Assembly (NCBI GenBank): GCA_020637595.1
Contig: JACKKE010000015.1
Location: 1-64,000 of the forward strand
From: Rhodobacter sp.
GTDB taxonomy: Bacteria > Pseudomonadota > Alphaproteobacteria > Rhodobacterales > Rhodobacteraceae
Length of the DNA: 64,000 nucleotides
Direction: 5' to 3'
Shown here: positions 25,746-33,931 of the stretch, piece after piece
Numbering within the stretch: position 1 is the first letter of the stretch
How the letters are laid out: the number at the start of each line of letters is the position of its first letter
Notes under the pieces: generated by a model
Database searches by the model: none
Told to the model about the DNA's origin: nothing
Seen by the model: only the letters and a program-made list of their open reading frames with translations
Translations under genes and position numbers: made by a program

Positions 25746-26566
25746 GCCTGTCGATCATCATTCCCGCCAACAACGAGGGCGCCTGGATCGACGCCTGTCT
25801 GGCGGCTGTGCTGGCCTCGGACGGGCCACGCGATGCGCAGGTCGTCGTGGTGGCGAACGGCTGCACCGACGACACTGCGGATCGCGCCCGCGCTTGTGCG
25901 CAGGGCTTCGTGGCGCGGGGCTGGCGCATGGACGTGCTGGAGATGCCGGCGCTGGGCAAACCCGGCGCGCTGGACGCGGGCGACGGCGTGGCGGTGCATT
26001 CCGCGCGGGTCTACCTGGATGCCGACGTGATCGTCTCACCCGCGCTTCTGGGCCAGATCGACCGCGCCCTGCAGGACCGCGCGCCGCGCTATGCCTCGGG
26101 CACGCCGCGGGTGACGGCGCGGTCCTGGATCAGCCGGGCCTATGCGCGGTTCTGGGTGCAGCTGCCCTTTGTCGCGCAGGGCGTGCCGGGGTTCGGCCTC
26201 TATGCGGTCAACGCGGCGGGGCGTGCGCGCTGGGGCAAGTTTCCGGCGATCATCTCGGATGACACCTATGTGCGGGTGCAGTTCACCCCGGACGAGCGCG
26301 TGAAACTGCCCGCGACCTATGACTGGCCGATCGTCGAGGGGTTCCGCAGGCTGGTGCGGGTGCGCCGCCGTCAGGATCAGGGCGTGGCCGAGATGCACGC
26401 GCAGTTCCCGGCGCTGATGGCCAACGAGGGCAAGGCCAGCCCCGGCAAGGGCTGGCTGCTGGCGCGGCTGGTGCTGGATCCCTTGGCCTTTGCCACCTAT
26501 GCGGCGGTGACGCTGGCAGTGCGCGCTGGCTGGGCCGGTCAGGACGGCTGGGTGCGCGGCCGCTGA
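25742..26566 (+). CDS. Glycosyltransferase family 2 protein
   Basis: Predicted 274-residue GT-A fold transferase: SIIIPANNEGAWIDACLAAVL, VVVANGCTDDTAD, YLDADVIVSP (metal-binding DAD) and the acceptor region IISDDTYVRVQF (catalytic base ED-like pair DD). The C-terminus has a hydrophobic stretch that may associate with the membrane. It is coupled to the glycosidase-like gene and its 3' end overlaps the convergent GT4 gene by 28 bases. Confidence 0.87.
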   Translation: MSLSIIIPANNEGAWIDACLAAVLASDGPRDAQVVVVANGCTDDTADRARACAQGFVARGWRMDVLEMPALGKPGALDAGDGVAVHSARVYLDADVIVSPALLGQIDRALQDRAPRYASGTPRVTARSWISRAYARFWVQLPFVAQGVPGFGLYAVNAAGRARWGKFPAIISDDTYVRVQFTPDERVKLPATYDWPIVEGFRRLVRVRRRQDQGVAEMHAQFPALMANEGKASPGKGWLLARLVLDPLAFATYAAVTLAVRAGWAGQDGWVRGR

Positions 26567-27759
26567 GCAAAGAGCGCGGCCAGCTTGCCGGCCTCGACGT
26601 CGATGTTGTGGCGCATCAGGACACGCGCCCGCCCGGTGGTGCCCATCCGCCGCAGCTTGTCGTCACTGGCGGTGGCCAGCTCGGTAATCGCGTCGACCAG
26701 CGCCCCGACATCGCCCGCGGGCACCATCCAGCCAGTGCGTCCGTCCTGCACCAGCTCGGGCACGCCGGCGATCCAGGTGGCGATCACCGGCCGGGCCGTG
26801 ACCATCGCCTCCATCACCACCATCGGCAGCCCCTCGGCGAACGAGGGCAACACCAGTGCATGGGCGGATTCCAGCTCGCGCCGGACGCCGCTTTCATCCA
26901 GCCAGCCGGTCAGGGTAACCCTGTCACCGATTCCGGCAAGGCTGATTGCCCGTTCGATCGGGCGGCGCAACTCGCCATCCCCGACCAGCACCAGCCGCGC
27001 ATCGACGCCACGCCTGGCGACTTCGGCCATCGCCTCGATCAGCAGCAGCTGGCCCTTCTGTTCCGAAAACCGCCCGATGTTCACCATCGTCACCGGCCGT
27101 GTGGTCGGCAAGGGGCGGGCGGTGTCATAGTGCTGCGGCTCGATCCCGCAATGCACCACCTTGATTCGCGACCAATAGCCGTGCTCGACCAGCCGGCACA
27201 GCTGGCTGCGACCATAGGAACTGATCGCGACGGTGAATTCAGCCCGCCGCAACTTGGTCGGCAGGGCGATGGCGGCGGGTTTGTCGAACTCTTCGGGCCC
27301 GTGCACGGTAAAGCTGAACGGCTTGCCGGTCATTTCGGACGCCAGCATCGCCACAGTGGTCGAATTGGTGCCGAAATGCGCGTGCAGCCGGTCGATCCGC
27401 TTTTCGATCACCCGGCGGGCGACAAAGGCGGCCTCGAGGAAATAGATCAGATGCTTGATCAGACCGGCCTCGGATTTGTGGCCGACACGCAGCGCCAGCG
27501 CCAGCGCCCGGTAGATCCGCAGCGGCGCACGCAGCCCGACCAGGAACACCGACCAGATCATCGCCGCCATGCCTGCGGCCAGAACATAGTCCGTCGCCTT
27601 GGCTTCCTGCTTGTCGCCGGCATCGACCAGCAGCCCGTCGAAGGGCCGCATGGCGAGGCGTGTCACATCGACCCCCCGGCGTTCGAGCGCGCGGATTTCG
27701 CGGCGGATGAAGCTGTGTGAGGGCGACGGATAGGTATTGAGAACGTAGGCGACTTTCAC
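26539..27759 (-). CDS. Glycosyltransferase family 4 (ExoL/WcaL-like)
   Basis: Predicted 406-residue GT-B transferase of the type used in exopolysaccharide repeat-unit assembly. Visible are YVLNTYPSPSHSFIRREIRALE at the N-terminus, HAHFGTNSTTVAM, SFTVHGPEEF, NIGRFSEQKG, LVGDGELRRPIE and the donor-binding LPSFAEGLPMVVMEAMVTARPVI (E-x7-E). The C-terminus overlaps the convergent GT2 gene by 28 bases. Divergent from the flippase gene. Confidence 0.9.
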   Translation of the reverse strand: MKVAYVLNTYPSPSHSFIRREIRALERRGVDVTRLAMRPFDGLLVDAGDKQEAKATDYVLAAGMAAMIWSVFLVGLRAPLRIYRALALALRVGHKSEAGLIKHLIYFLEAAFVARRVIEKRIDRLHAHFGTNSTTVAMLASEMTGKPFSFTVHGPEEFDKPAAIALPTKLRRAEFTVAISSYGRSQLCRLVEHGYWSRIKVVHCGIEPQHYDTARPLPTTRPVTMVNIGRFSEQKGQLLLIEAMAEVARRGVDARLVLVGDGELRRPIERAISLAGIGDRVTLTGWLDESGVRRELESAHALVLPSFAEGLPMVVMEAMVTARPVIATWIAGVPELVQDGRTGWMVPAGDVGALVDAITELATASDDKLRRMGTTGRARVLMRHNIDVEAGKLAALFAQRPRTQPS

Positions 27760-27935
27760 GCGGGCACCCGGTTGTTGCGGTCACAATTGCGCTATGCGGG
27801 GATTGGGGCTTTTTCAAGAAAGACACGGGGTTTTGACGCGGCAGGGCCTGCCCGCCACAGATCTGCCGCATTTGTAACGCAGTCGTGGCATGGACCCCGC
27901 AGGCGAACCGGCGGTATTGAGCGATCAGAAGACGA

Positions 27936-29324
27936 GTGACCAAAGTGGCCGATGCAGCAGCAGTGACGACCCCGCAATCCCAGGATCATGCGAACGGTGG
28001 CCTGATGGCCCGCATCATGCGGTCGTCCGGGTTGACCATCCTCAGCTTCGGCACACAACAGATCATCCGCTTTGGCTCGAACCTGATCCTGGCGCGGCTG
28101 CTGTTTCCCGAGGCCTTCGGCACGATGGCGCTGGTGACGGTGTTGCTGGTCGGTCTGACGATGCTGTCCGACCTCGGCATCCAGCCCGCCATCCAGTCGT
28201 CGAAACGCGGCGACGATCCCGATTTCCTCAACACCGCCTGGTCGCTGAACCTGGTGCGTGCGGTGATGCTATTCGCCATTGCCTGCGCGCTGGCCTGGCC
28301 GATGGCGTGGTTCTATGACGAACCGATGCTGGCGCAGATGATCCCGGTCACCGCGATCAGCCTGCTGATCCTGGCGCTGGAACCGACCCGGGCCGAGACC
28401 GCCTCGCGGCACATGCTGCTGGGCCGGGTGACCTTGCTGGAACTGTCGGCACAGGTCGTCAGCGTGACGGCGATGCTGATCCTGGCCTGGACCACGCAGT
28501 CCATCTGGGCGCTGGTGGCCGGCAATCTGGTGGCCGCCGTGGCGCGCGCCAGCCTGGCCTGGGTGATCCTGCCGGGTATCGTCAACCGCTGGCATCTGGA
28601 CCGCGATTCGGCGCATGAACTGATCCACTATGGCCGCTGGATCTTCTTCAGCACCGTTGCGGGGTTCCTGGTGCTGCAAAGCGACAAGCTGATCCTCGGC
28701 CGGTTCCTCTCGATGGAGCAGCTGGGCCTTTATAACATCGGTTTCTTCCTGGCCGGCTTTCCGCTGATGCTGGGCCAGCAGCTGGTGCAGCGTCTGATGA
28801 TCCCGATCTATCGTATCAGCCCGCCCAGGGAATCGGCCGAGAATTTCGCTCGCCTGCGCCGCATCCGCTTCATGCTGTCGTGCTTTCTGGTTGCCGGTGT
28901 CACGCCGCTGGCGCTGGGCGGTCTGTGGGTTGTCGATCTGCTCTATGACCCGCGCTATGCGGCTTCGGGGGCAGTGACGATGATCGTGTCGATTGCCCTT
29001 CTGCCGCAGATGCTGGGTCTGACCTATGATCAGGTCGCGCTGGCCTCGGGTGACTCGCGCGGGTTCTTCGCGCTGAACGCCTCGCGGGCGGCAATTCTGG
29101 TGACACTGCTGCTGCTGCTGGTGCCGCAGCTGGGCATTCCCGGCGCGCCGGTGGCGATGGCCTCGACCGCGCTGCTCAGCTATCCGCTGCAGTTGCGCCT
29201 GGCGCGCAAACACGGTGCCTGGGATCCGCTGCATGACGCGGTGATGGGTCTGGCGGCGCTGGCGCTGATGGGGCTGGTGGTGCTGGTTCACGGCGACGAA
29301 CTGGCCCGCGTTTTTCATCTTTGA
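27936..29324 (+). CDS. Polysaccharide flippase (MOP family, Wzx/ExoT-like)
   Basis: Predicted 462-residue inner-membrane protein with about 12-14 membrane segments. The start of the transporter domain (TILSFGTQQIIRFGSNLILARLL, then PEAFGTMALVTVLLVG) and YDPRYAASG are typical of Wzx-like lipid-linked oligosaccharide flippases (Polysacc_synt_3 group). GTG at 27936 is used; GTG at 27945 is equally plausible because no clear ribosome site decides. It pairs with the Wzz-like and CpsD-like genes downstream, giving a Wzx/Wzy-type export system together with the ligase/polymerase-like gene at 1-733. Confidence 0.88.
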   Translation: MTKVADAAAVTTPQSQDHANGGLMARIMRSSGLTILSFGTQQIIRFGSNLILARLLFPEAFGTMALVTVLLVGLTMLSDLGIQPAIQSSKRGDDPDFLNTAWSLNLVRAVMLFAIACALAWPMAWFYDEPMLAQMIPVTAISLLILALEPTRAETASRHMLLGRVTLLELSAQVVSVTAMLILAWTTQSIWALVAGNLVAAVARASLAWVILPGIVNRWHLDRDSAHELIHYGRWIFFSTVAGFLVLQSDKLILGRFLSMEQLGLYNIGFFLAGFPLMLGQQLVQRLMIPIYRISPPRESAENFARLRRIRFMLSCFLVAGVTPLALGGLWVVDLLYDPRYAASGAVTMIVSIALLPQMLGLTYDQVALASGDSRGFFALNASRAAILVTLLLLLVPQLGIPGAPVAMASTALLSYPLQLRLARKHGAWDPLHDAVMGLAALALMGLVVLVHGDELARVFHL

Positions 29325-29431
29325 CCGCCCGCCCGGGCAATGACCACGGTTCTGCCCAAATTGTGACAGGCTTTTCCGGCAGGAATGGCGGATAAACGAG
29401 TGCAGGACCGCTGGTCGGTCAGAGGTAAGCA

Positions 29432-30313
29432 ATGGTCAACACGCGCATCCTCGAACAGCGTCTGGGCTGGCGCAGCGCCGAGCCCGGCGACGAGCCGACG
29501 CCGCCCACGCGGCCGATCGGCCATACGCCGGTGCTGCAGGGCCGTATCGACAGCGCCAGACCGGCCACCCGTCAGGGCCCCCGCCGTCTGGCGATCGAGG
29601 ACGCATGGGATGCGCTGTCGCGCGTCGACCACGAGGCTGACCGGCTGGTGGACCAGGCCGGCCGCGTGCCGTCGATTTCCCGCAGTTCGGTCACCGGGCG
29701 TGCGATGGACCAGCTGCGCGCCCAGCTGATGCGGGTGATCCGCCAGAACGACTGGCGGCGCATCGGCGTCACCTCGCCCGCCCGCGGGGCCGGCCGCAGC
29801 TTTGTTTCGGTCGCGCTGGCCGCGAGCCTTGCACGGCTCGACGGGGTGCGGGTGCTGCTGATCGACGGCGACCTGGAAGAACCGGCGCTGGCCGGGATTC
29901 TGGGTGTCGAGGCCCCCGGCCCGCTGGAAGAGGCCCTGACCGGTGCCCGCCCCGCCGCCAGCCAGATCGTGCGCGTCGGCAATACGCTGGCCGTGGCGCT
30001 GAACGACACGGCCGTGGCCTTTGCCGCAGAACTGCTGCTGGCGCCCGATTCGATCCTGGCGCTCAGGGGGATGGGCGATCTGCTGGCGCCCGAGGTGACG
30101 ATCATCGACATGCCGCCGCTGCTGGGCGATTCCGCTGCGCAGGCGATGCTGCCACAGCTTGATGCGGTGCTGCTGATCTCGGACGGAAAGTCCTCGACCG
30201 CGCATGACATCGTCGAATGCGAGCGGATGCTGGAAGACCAGGTGCCCATCGTCGGCGTGATCCTGAACAAGTCCGAAGATCGCGATCCGCGCCCGCGGGC
30301 GCGCCGCCGCTGA
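29432..30313 (+). CDS. CpsD/CapB-like P-loop protein with degenerate Walker A and no tyrosines
   Basis: Predicted 293-residue cytosolic protein resembling the kinase half of a bacterial tyrosine kinase (BY-kinase) of polysaccharide systems. Walker A is SPARGAGRS at 115-123, where the invariant lysine is replaced by R122; Walker A' (LLIDGDLEEP, D145/D147) and Walker B (IIDMPPLLGD, D226) are kept. The sequence contains no tyrosine at all, so the C-terminal tyrosine cluster of BY-kinases is absent and autophosphorylation is impossible. AGAGGT lies upstream of the ATG, and the Wzz-like partner follows 13 bases later, as in canonical CpsC/CpsD or GumC-like pairs. A regulatory or structural role is inferred. 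Confidence 0.82.
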   Translation: MVNTRILEQRLGWRSAEPGDEPTPPTRPIGHTPVLQGRIDSARPATRQGPRRLAIEDAWDALSRVDHEADRLVDQAGRVPSISRSSVTGRAMDQLRAQLMRVIRQNDWRRIGVTSPARGAGRSFVSVALAASLARLDGVRVLLIDGDLEEPALAGILGVEAPGPLEEALTGARPAASQIVRVGNTLAVALNDTAVAFAAELLLAPDSILALRGMGDLLAPEVTIIDMPPLLGDSAAQAMLPQLDAVLLISDGKSSTAHDIVECERMLEDQVPIVGVILNKSEDRDPRPRARRR

Positions 30314-30326
30314 TCGAGGGGGACCG

Positions 30327-31628
30327 ATGGGACCGATCCAGAACCTCCATGAAATCCTCAGCTGGCTGCGTCGTCGCTGGCAGGTGATCGCGATCGCCCT
30401 GCTGATCGGCGCGGTGGCCGGTCTGGTGATGGCGATGCGCACCGAGCGGGTCTATTCCGCCAGCGCGGTGATCCAGGTGATCAACCCGGTCGTCGCGGTC
30501 GGTGATGGCGGTGGTGGGGCCGAGGTGCCCGACATCACCCGCCGGGTGCAGATGATCGAACAACGGCTGATGTCGCGCGAGGCCCTGCTGGACCTTGCCA
30601 CGCGCTATCACCTGTTCGACGGCATGGCGATCAGCCCGGTCGAACAGGTCGCCCTGATGCGCCAGTCCTACAGCATTTCCGCGATTGCCGCCGCCCAGCA
30701 GGGGTTTTCGCGCGACGGGTCGTTGTCGGCGCTGGTCGTCTCTGCCTCGGACGACGACCCGCAGACCGCCGCGGCGATTGCCAACGACCTGGCGGAATCG
30801 CTGGTTCAGCAAAGCGCCAGCGACCGGCGCAGCGACGCCCAGCAGGCGCTCGACTTCTTCCAGGCGGAGGAGGGGCGGCTGAACGATGCGATCTCGGCGC
30901 TCGAGGATCAGATCTCGGCCTATCGCACCGAGAACGAACAATACCTGCCCGCCGCCGTGACCCTGCGCCGGGCCGAGCGCGGCCGGATGGCCGAAAGTCT
31001 GCTGCAGATCCAGCAGGAGGTCTCGACGCGGCGCAACGAACTGGCCGGGCTCGACGCCAATTCCCAGCGCGCGTTGACCCAGCGGCGGATCACCCAGCTG
31101 AACGACGAAATTGCACAGTTCAGCCAGCAGGCCTCGATCCTCAACGACCGCATCGCCGAGATCCAGGCGATCCTGCAGCGCGCGCCCGCCGTGGAACAGG
31201 AGCTGGCCGCAATGGACCGCCGGATGGAGCAGCTGCAGGATCAGCTGACCGCCGCCTCCGGTCAGCGGCGCGAGGCCGAGCTGGGCGCCCGCATCGAAAC
31301 CGACCAGCAATCGGAACGTTTCGTTCTGCTGGAACACGCGCTGGTGCCCGACTATCCGGTCTCGACCAGCCGCAAGAAGGTCGCGGTGCTGGGCCTGATC
31401 GGCGGCCTCATGCTGGGGATCTTCATCGCCTATGCCCTGGAATGGCTGAAACCAGTGATGCGCACCGCCGAGCGGATGGAGCGCGACCTCCACCTGCGCC
31501 CGGTGATCAGCATTCCCTATACCGTGCCCGCCCAGGAACGTCGCCGCCGACAGCTGATCTGGACGCTTGGCCTGGGCCTGTTGCTGGTCGGCGCGGTTTC
31601 GCTGGCTGCCGCGCTGGGGCTATTCTGA
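30327..31628 (+). CDS. Wzz/GumC-like polysaccharide chain-length/co-polymerase protein
   Basis: Predicted 433-residue inner-membrane protein. The N-terminal Wzz domain starts ILSWLRRRWQVIAIALLIGAVAGLVM (first membrane segment) with the periplasmic start YSASAVIQVINPV; residues ~165-320 are a long coiled coil rich in Gln, Glu and Arg. The second membrane segment (VAVLGLIGGLMLGIFIAYALEW) follows PDYPVSTSRKKV, which is the usual proline-rich end of PCP proteins, and a third hydrophobic segment ends the protein. It partners the CpsD-like gene just upstream. Confidence 0.88.
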   Translation: MGPIQNLHEILSWLRRRWQVIAIALLIGAVAGLVMAMRTERVYSASAVIQVINPVVAVGDGGGGAEVPDITRRVQMIEQRLMSREALLDLATRYHLFDGMAISPVEQVALMRQSYSISAIAAAQQGFSRDGSLSALVVSASDDDPQTAAAIANDLAESLVQQSASDRRSDAQQALDFFQAEEGRLNDAISALEDQISAYRTENEQYLPAAVTLRRAERGRMAESLLQIQQEVSTRRNELAGLDANSQRALTQRRITQLNDEIAQFSQQASILNDRIAEIQAILQRAPAVEQELAAMDRRMEQLQDQLTAASGQRREAELGARIETDQQSERFVLLEHALVPDYPVSTSRKKVAVLGLIGGLMLGIFIAYALEWLKPVMRTAERMERDLHLRPVISIPYTVPAQERRRRQLIWTLGLGLLLVGAVSLAAALGLF

Positions 31629-31688
31629 CCCTTTCACCGCGCGGCGCATTGCGGCATAGAGCAGCAAAGCCAGAACAACCCGGATCCG

Positions 31689-32210
31689 ATGCAACAGGAT
31701 ATCCCCGCGTGGATCGACGGCGCGCTGCGGCCGTCCGACAAGATCGAAGTGCACCGCCGCGGACTACGCCACCCCGCGGTGTCGGTCTTTGTGCTGTGGC
31801 AGGGTCGCCTGCTGATCCAGCGCCGGGCACTCGGCAAATACCACACGCCCGGCCTCTGGGCGAACACCTGCTGCACGCACCCCCATTGGGGCGAAACCCC
31901 CGAGGCCTGCGCCACCCGCCGCCTGCGCGAAGAGCTGGGGATCACCGGCGTTGCACTGACACCGCGCGGCCAGGTCGAATACCGGGCCGAGGTCGGCGGC
32001 GGGATGATCGAGCATGAGGTGGTCGACCTCTTTCTGGCGGTCTGCGATGTGGAGCCGGCGCTGACGCCCGACCCTTCCGAGGTGATGGACACCCGCTGGA
32101 TCGACACCGAAGCCCTGCATGCCGAAATCGCGGCCCAGCCCGGGCATTTCACCCCCTGGCTGCGCATCTACCTGCACGACCACGCCGACCAGGTTCTGCC
32201 CGGCTTCTGA
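31689..32210 (+). CDS. idi: Isopentenyl-diphosphate delta-isomerase (type I)
   Basis: Predicted 173-residue NUDIX-fold enzyme interconverting isopentenyl and dimethylallyl diphosphate. Features are KYHTPGLWANTCCTHP with the active-site cysteine, the Nudix-like GETPEACATRRLREELG and EVVDLFLA, with the catalytic glutamate in that region. The length fits bacterial type I enzymes. It lies between the polysaccharide cluster and the CRISPR array, not beside the ispA-dxs genes about 10 kb away. Confidence 0.93.
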   Translation: MQQDIPAWIDGALRPSDKIEVHRRGLRHPAVSVFVLWQGRLLIQRRALGKYHTPGLWANTCCTHPHWGETPEACATRRLREELGITGVALTPRGQVEYRAEVGGGMIEHEVVDLFLAVCDVEPALTPDPSEVMDTRWIDTEALHAEIAAQPGHFTPWLRIYLHDHADQVLPGF

Positions 32211-32233
32211 CCGGCCCACCCCGCCGGGAATCC

Positions 32234-32272
32234 GGTTTTTCGGCCGGTAGAGTCTTTGACTTCCGAAAAACC
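32234..32272. promoter_or_regulatory. Inverted repeat in the putative CRISPR leader
   Basis: GGTTTTTCGG (32234-32243) and CCGAAAAACC (32263-32272) are a perfect 10-base inverted repeat 28 bases upstream of the first repeat. By analogy with type I-E arrays the leader is on this side. It could equally be the end of the idi transcript. Confidence 0.45.
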
Positions 32273-32560
32273 CCGCGTCATCAATGCTCTCTGGAAAGAC
32301 TGTTCCCCGCGCGAGCGGGGATGAACCACTGCGACGGAAAGCCCCGCGCCCCGCGCGAGCGGGGATGAACCGCGCGGCCGCCAGCCCCACGGAACTTGGT
32401 AGGACCTGTTCCCCGCGCGAGCGGGGATGAACCGAGCGCATCCGCCGGGCGTCTGCACGCGCGGCTCTGTTCCCCGCGCGAGCGGGGATGAACCGGTCTC
32501 GGCCACGGACGCCGCCGAGGTAGAGGAACTGTTCCCCGCGCGAGCGGGATGAACCGCCAG

Positions 32561-32582
32561 CTTTTCCTTCGGAAAAGTTTTC
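32561..32582 (+). other. Terminator-like hairpin inside a CRISPR spacer
   Basis: The 39-base spacer at 32557-32595 contains CTTTTCC-TTC-GGAAAAG followed by TTTTC, i.e. a UUCG-loop hairpin with a T-run like a rho-independent terminator. The source could be a phage or plasmid terminator captured as a protospacer. Confidence 0.5.
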
Positions 32583-33169
32583 ACCATTGACTCTCCTGTT
32601 CCCCGCGCGAGCGGGGATGAACCGGGCGGCGCCCCAGGTCACCGGGCGATTCACGCTCTGTTCCCCGCGCGAGCGGGGATGAACCGAGATCGAGCGCGCT
32701 GTTTCGGCTGGGCTGACCTGTTCCCCGCGAGGCGGAGGATGAACCGTGGTCGCGGGCGGCGAGGTCCAGCACCTCGGCTGTTCCCCGCGCGGCGGGGATG
32801 AACCGATCGCGCACCACAGCAACATCACGGAAGGGCCTGTTCCCGCGCGAGCGGGATGAACCGAGGGTCGGATGGTGATGCGCGGCGGCGGGGTCCTGTT
32901 CCCCGCGCGAGCGGGATGAACCGAAAAACACCCCGGCAGATGATGCGGTTTGCCAACTGTTCCCCGCGCGAGCGAGATGAACCGCTGCCTGCGGATTGGA
33001 GTTCAGAGATGCTGCGCGGCTGTTCCCCGCGCGAGCGGGGATGAACCGGCTTCTTGATCATCAACTCGATACGTGTCCTGTTCCCCGCGCGAGCGGATGA
33101 TGAACCGCGCCGCCGCCGACATTGCGGTCTATGTTCCCTGTTCCCCGCGCGAGCGGGATGAACCATCTC

Positions 33170-33190
33170 GCCCCCAGTTAATCTGGGGGC
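33170..33190. other. Hairpin inside a CRISPR spacer
   Basis: The 35-base spacer at 33166-33200 contains GCCCCCAG-TTAAT-CTGGGGGC, a perfect 8-base stem with a 5-base loop, again resembling a terminator stem. Confidence 0.5.
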
Positions 33191-33931
33191 ACTCCACGAT
33201 CTGTTCCCCGCGCGAGCGGGGATGAACCGCAGGTCGGCGGTGTTACCACCAGCGGCCCGCTGTTCCCCGCGCGAGCGGGGATGAACCGGGCACAACCACA
33301 TACTCGCGCGCGCAGCCTTCCACCACTGTTCCCCGCGCGAGCGGGATGAACCGTCGTTCCGATGCCCGACACTGTCATGCGGTCAGATCCTGTTCCCCGC
33401 GCGAGCGGGGATGAACCGCGCCCGGGTAGTGTTGCGCTGCTAGCGTTTCTCTGTTCCCCGCGCGAGCGGGGATGAACCAGCCCCACTGGCGACACCGGCG
33501 CTGGTGCCCTGTTCCCCCGCGCGAGCGGGGATGAACCGATCCAGCAGGACTGGATGTGGTGGGTTTAGCCTGTTCCCCGCGCGAGCGGGGATGAACCGAA
33601 CGCCGCCGGAAAATCCGGCTGCATCTGTTCCCCGCGCGAGCGGGGATGAACCGGCCGGCCGTTGGCGCAGTCCGCGCACGGGGCACTGTTCCCCGCGCGA
33701 GCGGGGATGAACCGAACGATGAGTGACAGTGACAGTGACGTAATTTCTGTTCCCCGCGCGAGCGGGGATGAACCGGGCACCAGGGCGAGGTGGTCGGGAC
33801 CAAGAACCTGTTCCCCGCGCGAGCGGGGATGAACCGACGGCCGCGATCCGGCTGCCTTCATCCGTCGCCTGTTCCCCGCGCGAGTGGGGATGAACCGGGC
33901 GCAAGGGGGTCGGTGTGAGTGCTGTTTGGGA

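Larger units (their letters stand above)
32300..33897 (+). CRISPR. Type I-E-like CRISPR array, 27 repeats, no cas genes nearby
   Basis: The repeat consensus is 29 bases: CTGTTCCCCGCGCGAGCG then GGGATGAACCG, closely related to the E. coli type I-E repeat (CCCCGC stem, GCGA loop, GCGGGG stem). Starts are 32300, 32344, 32406, 32467, 32529, 32596, 32658, 32718, 32778, 32837, 32896, 32957, 33020, 33078, 33138, 33201, 33260, 33326, 33390, 33451, 33509, 33570, 33625, 33686, 33747, 33808, 33869. Thirteen repeats are perfect; the others carry changes, most often a shortened G-run (28 bases). Spacers range from 15 to 39 bases; only some, including the last four, have the standard 32. The last repeat has a C-to-T change in the stem, as expected at the distal end. 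No cas gene is present in the window. Confidence 0.97.

Noticed and set aside
29432..30313. Assignment as a functional BY-kinase
   Set aside because: The P-loop lysine and all tyrosines are absent.
32300..33897. Type I-C or I-F classification of the array
   Set aside because: Repeat length (29), stem-loop and the GATGAACCG end match the I-E class, not the 32-base I-C or 28-base I-F repeats.
32168..33904. Open frames on the minus strand coding repeats such as RFIPARAGN and VHPRSRGEQ
   Set aside because: These are translations of the CRISPR repeat itself and not a repeat protein.
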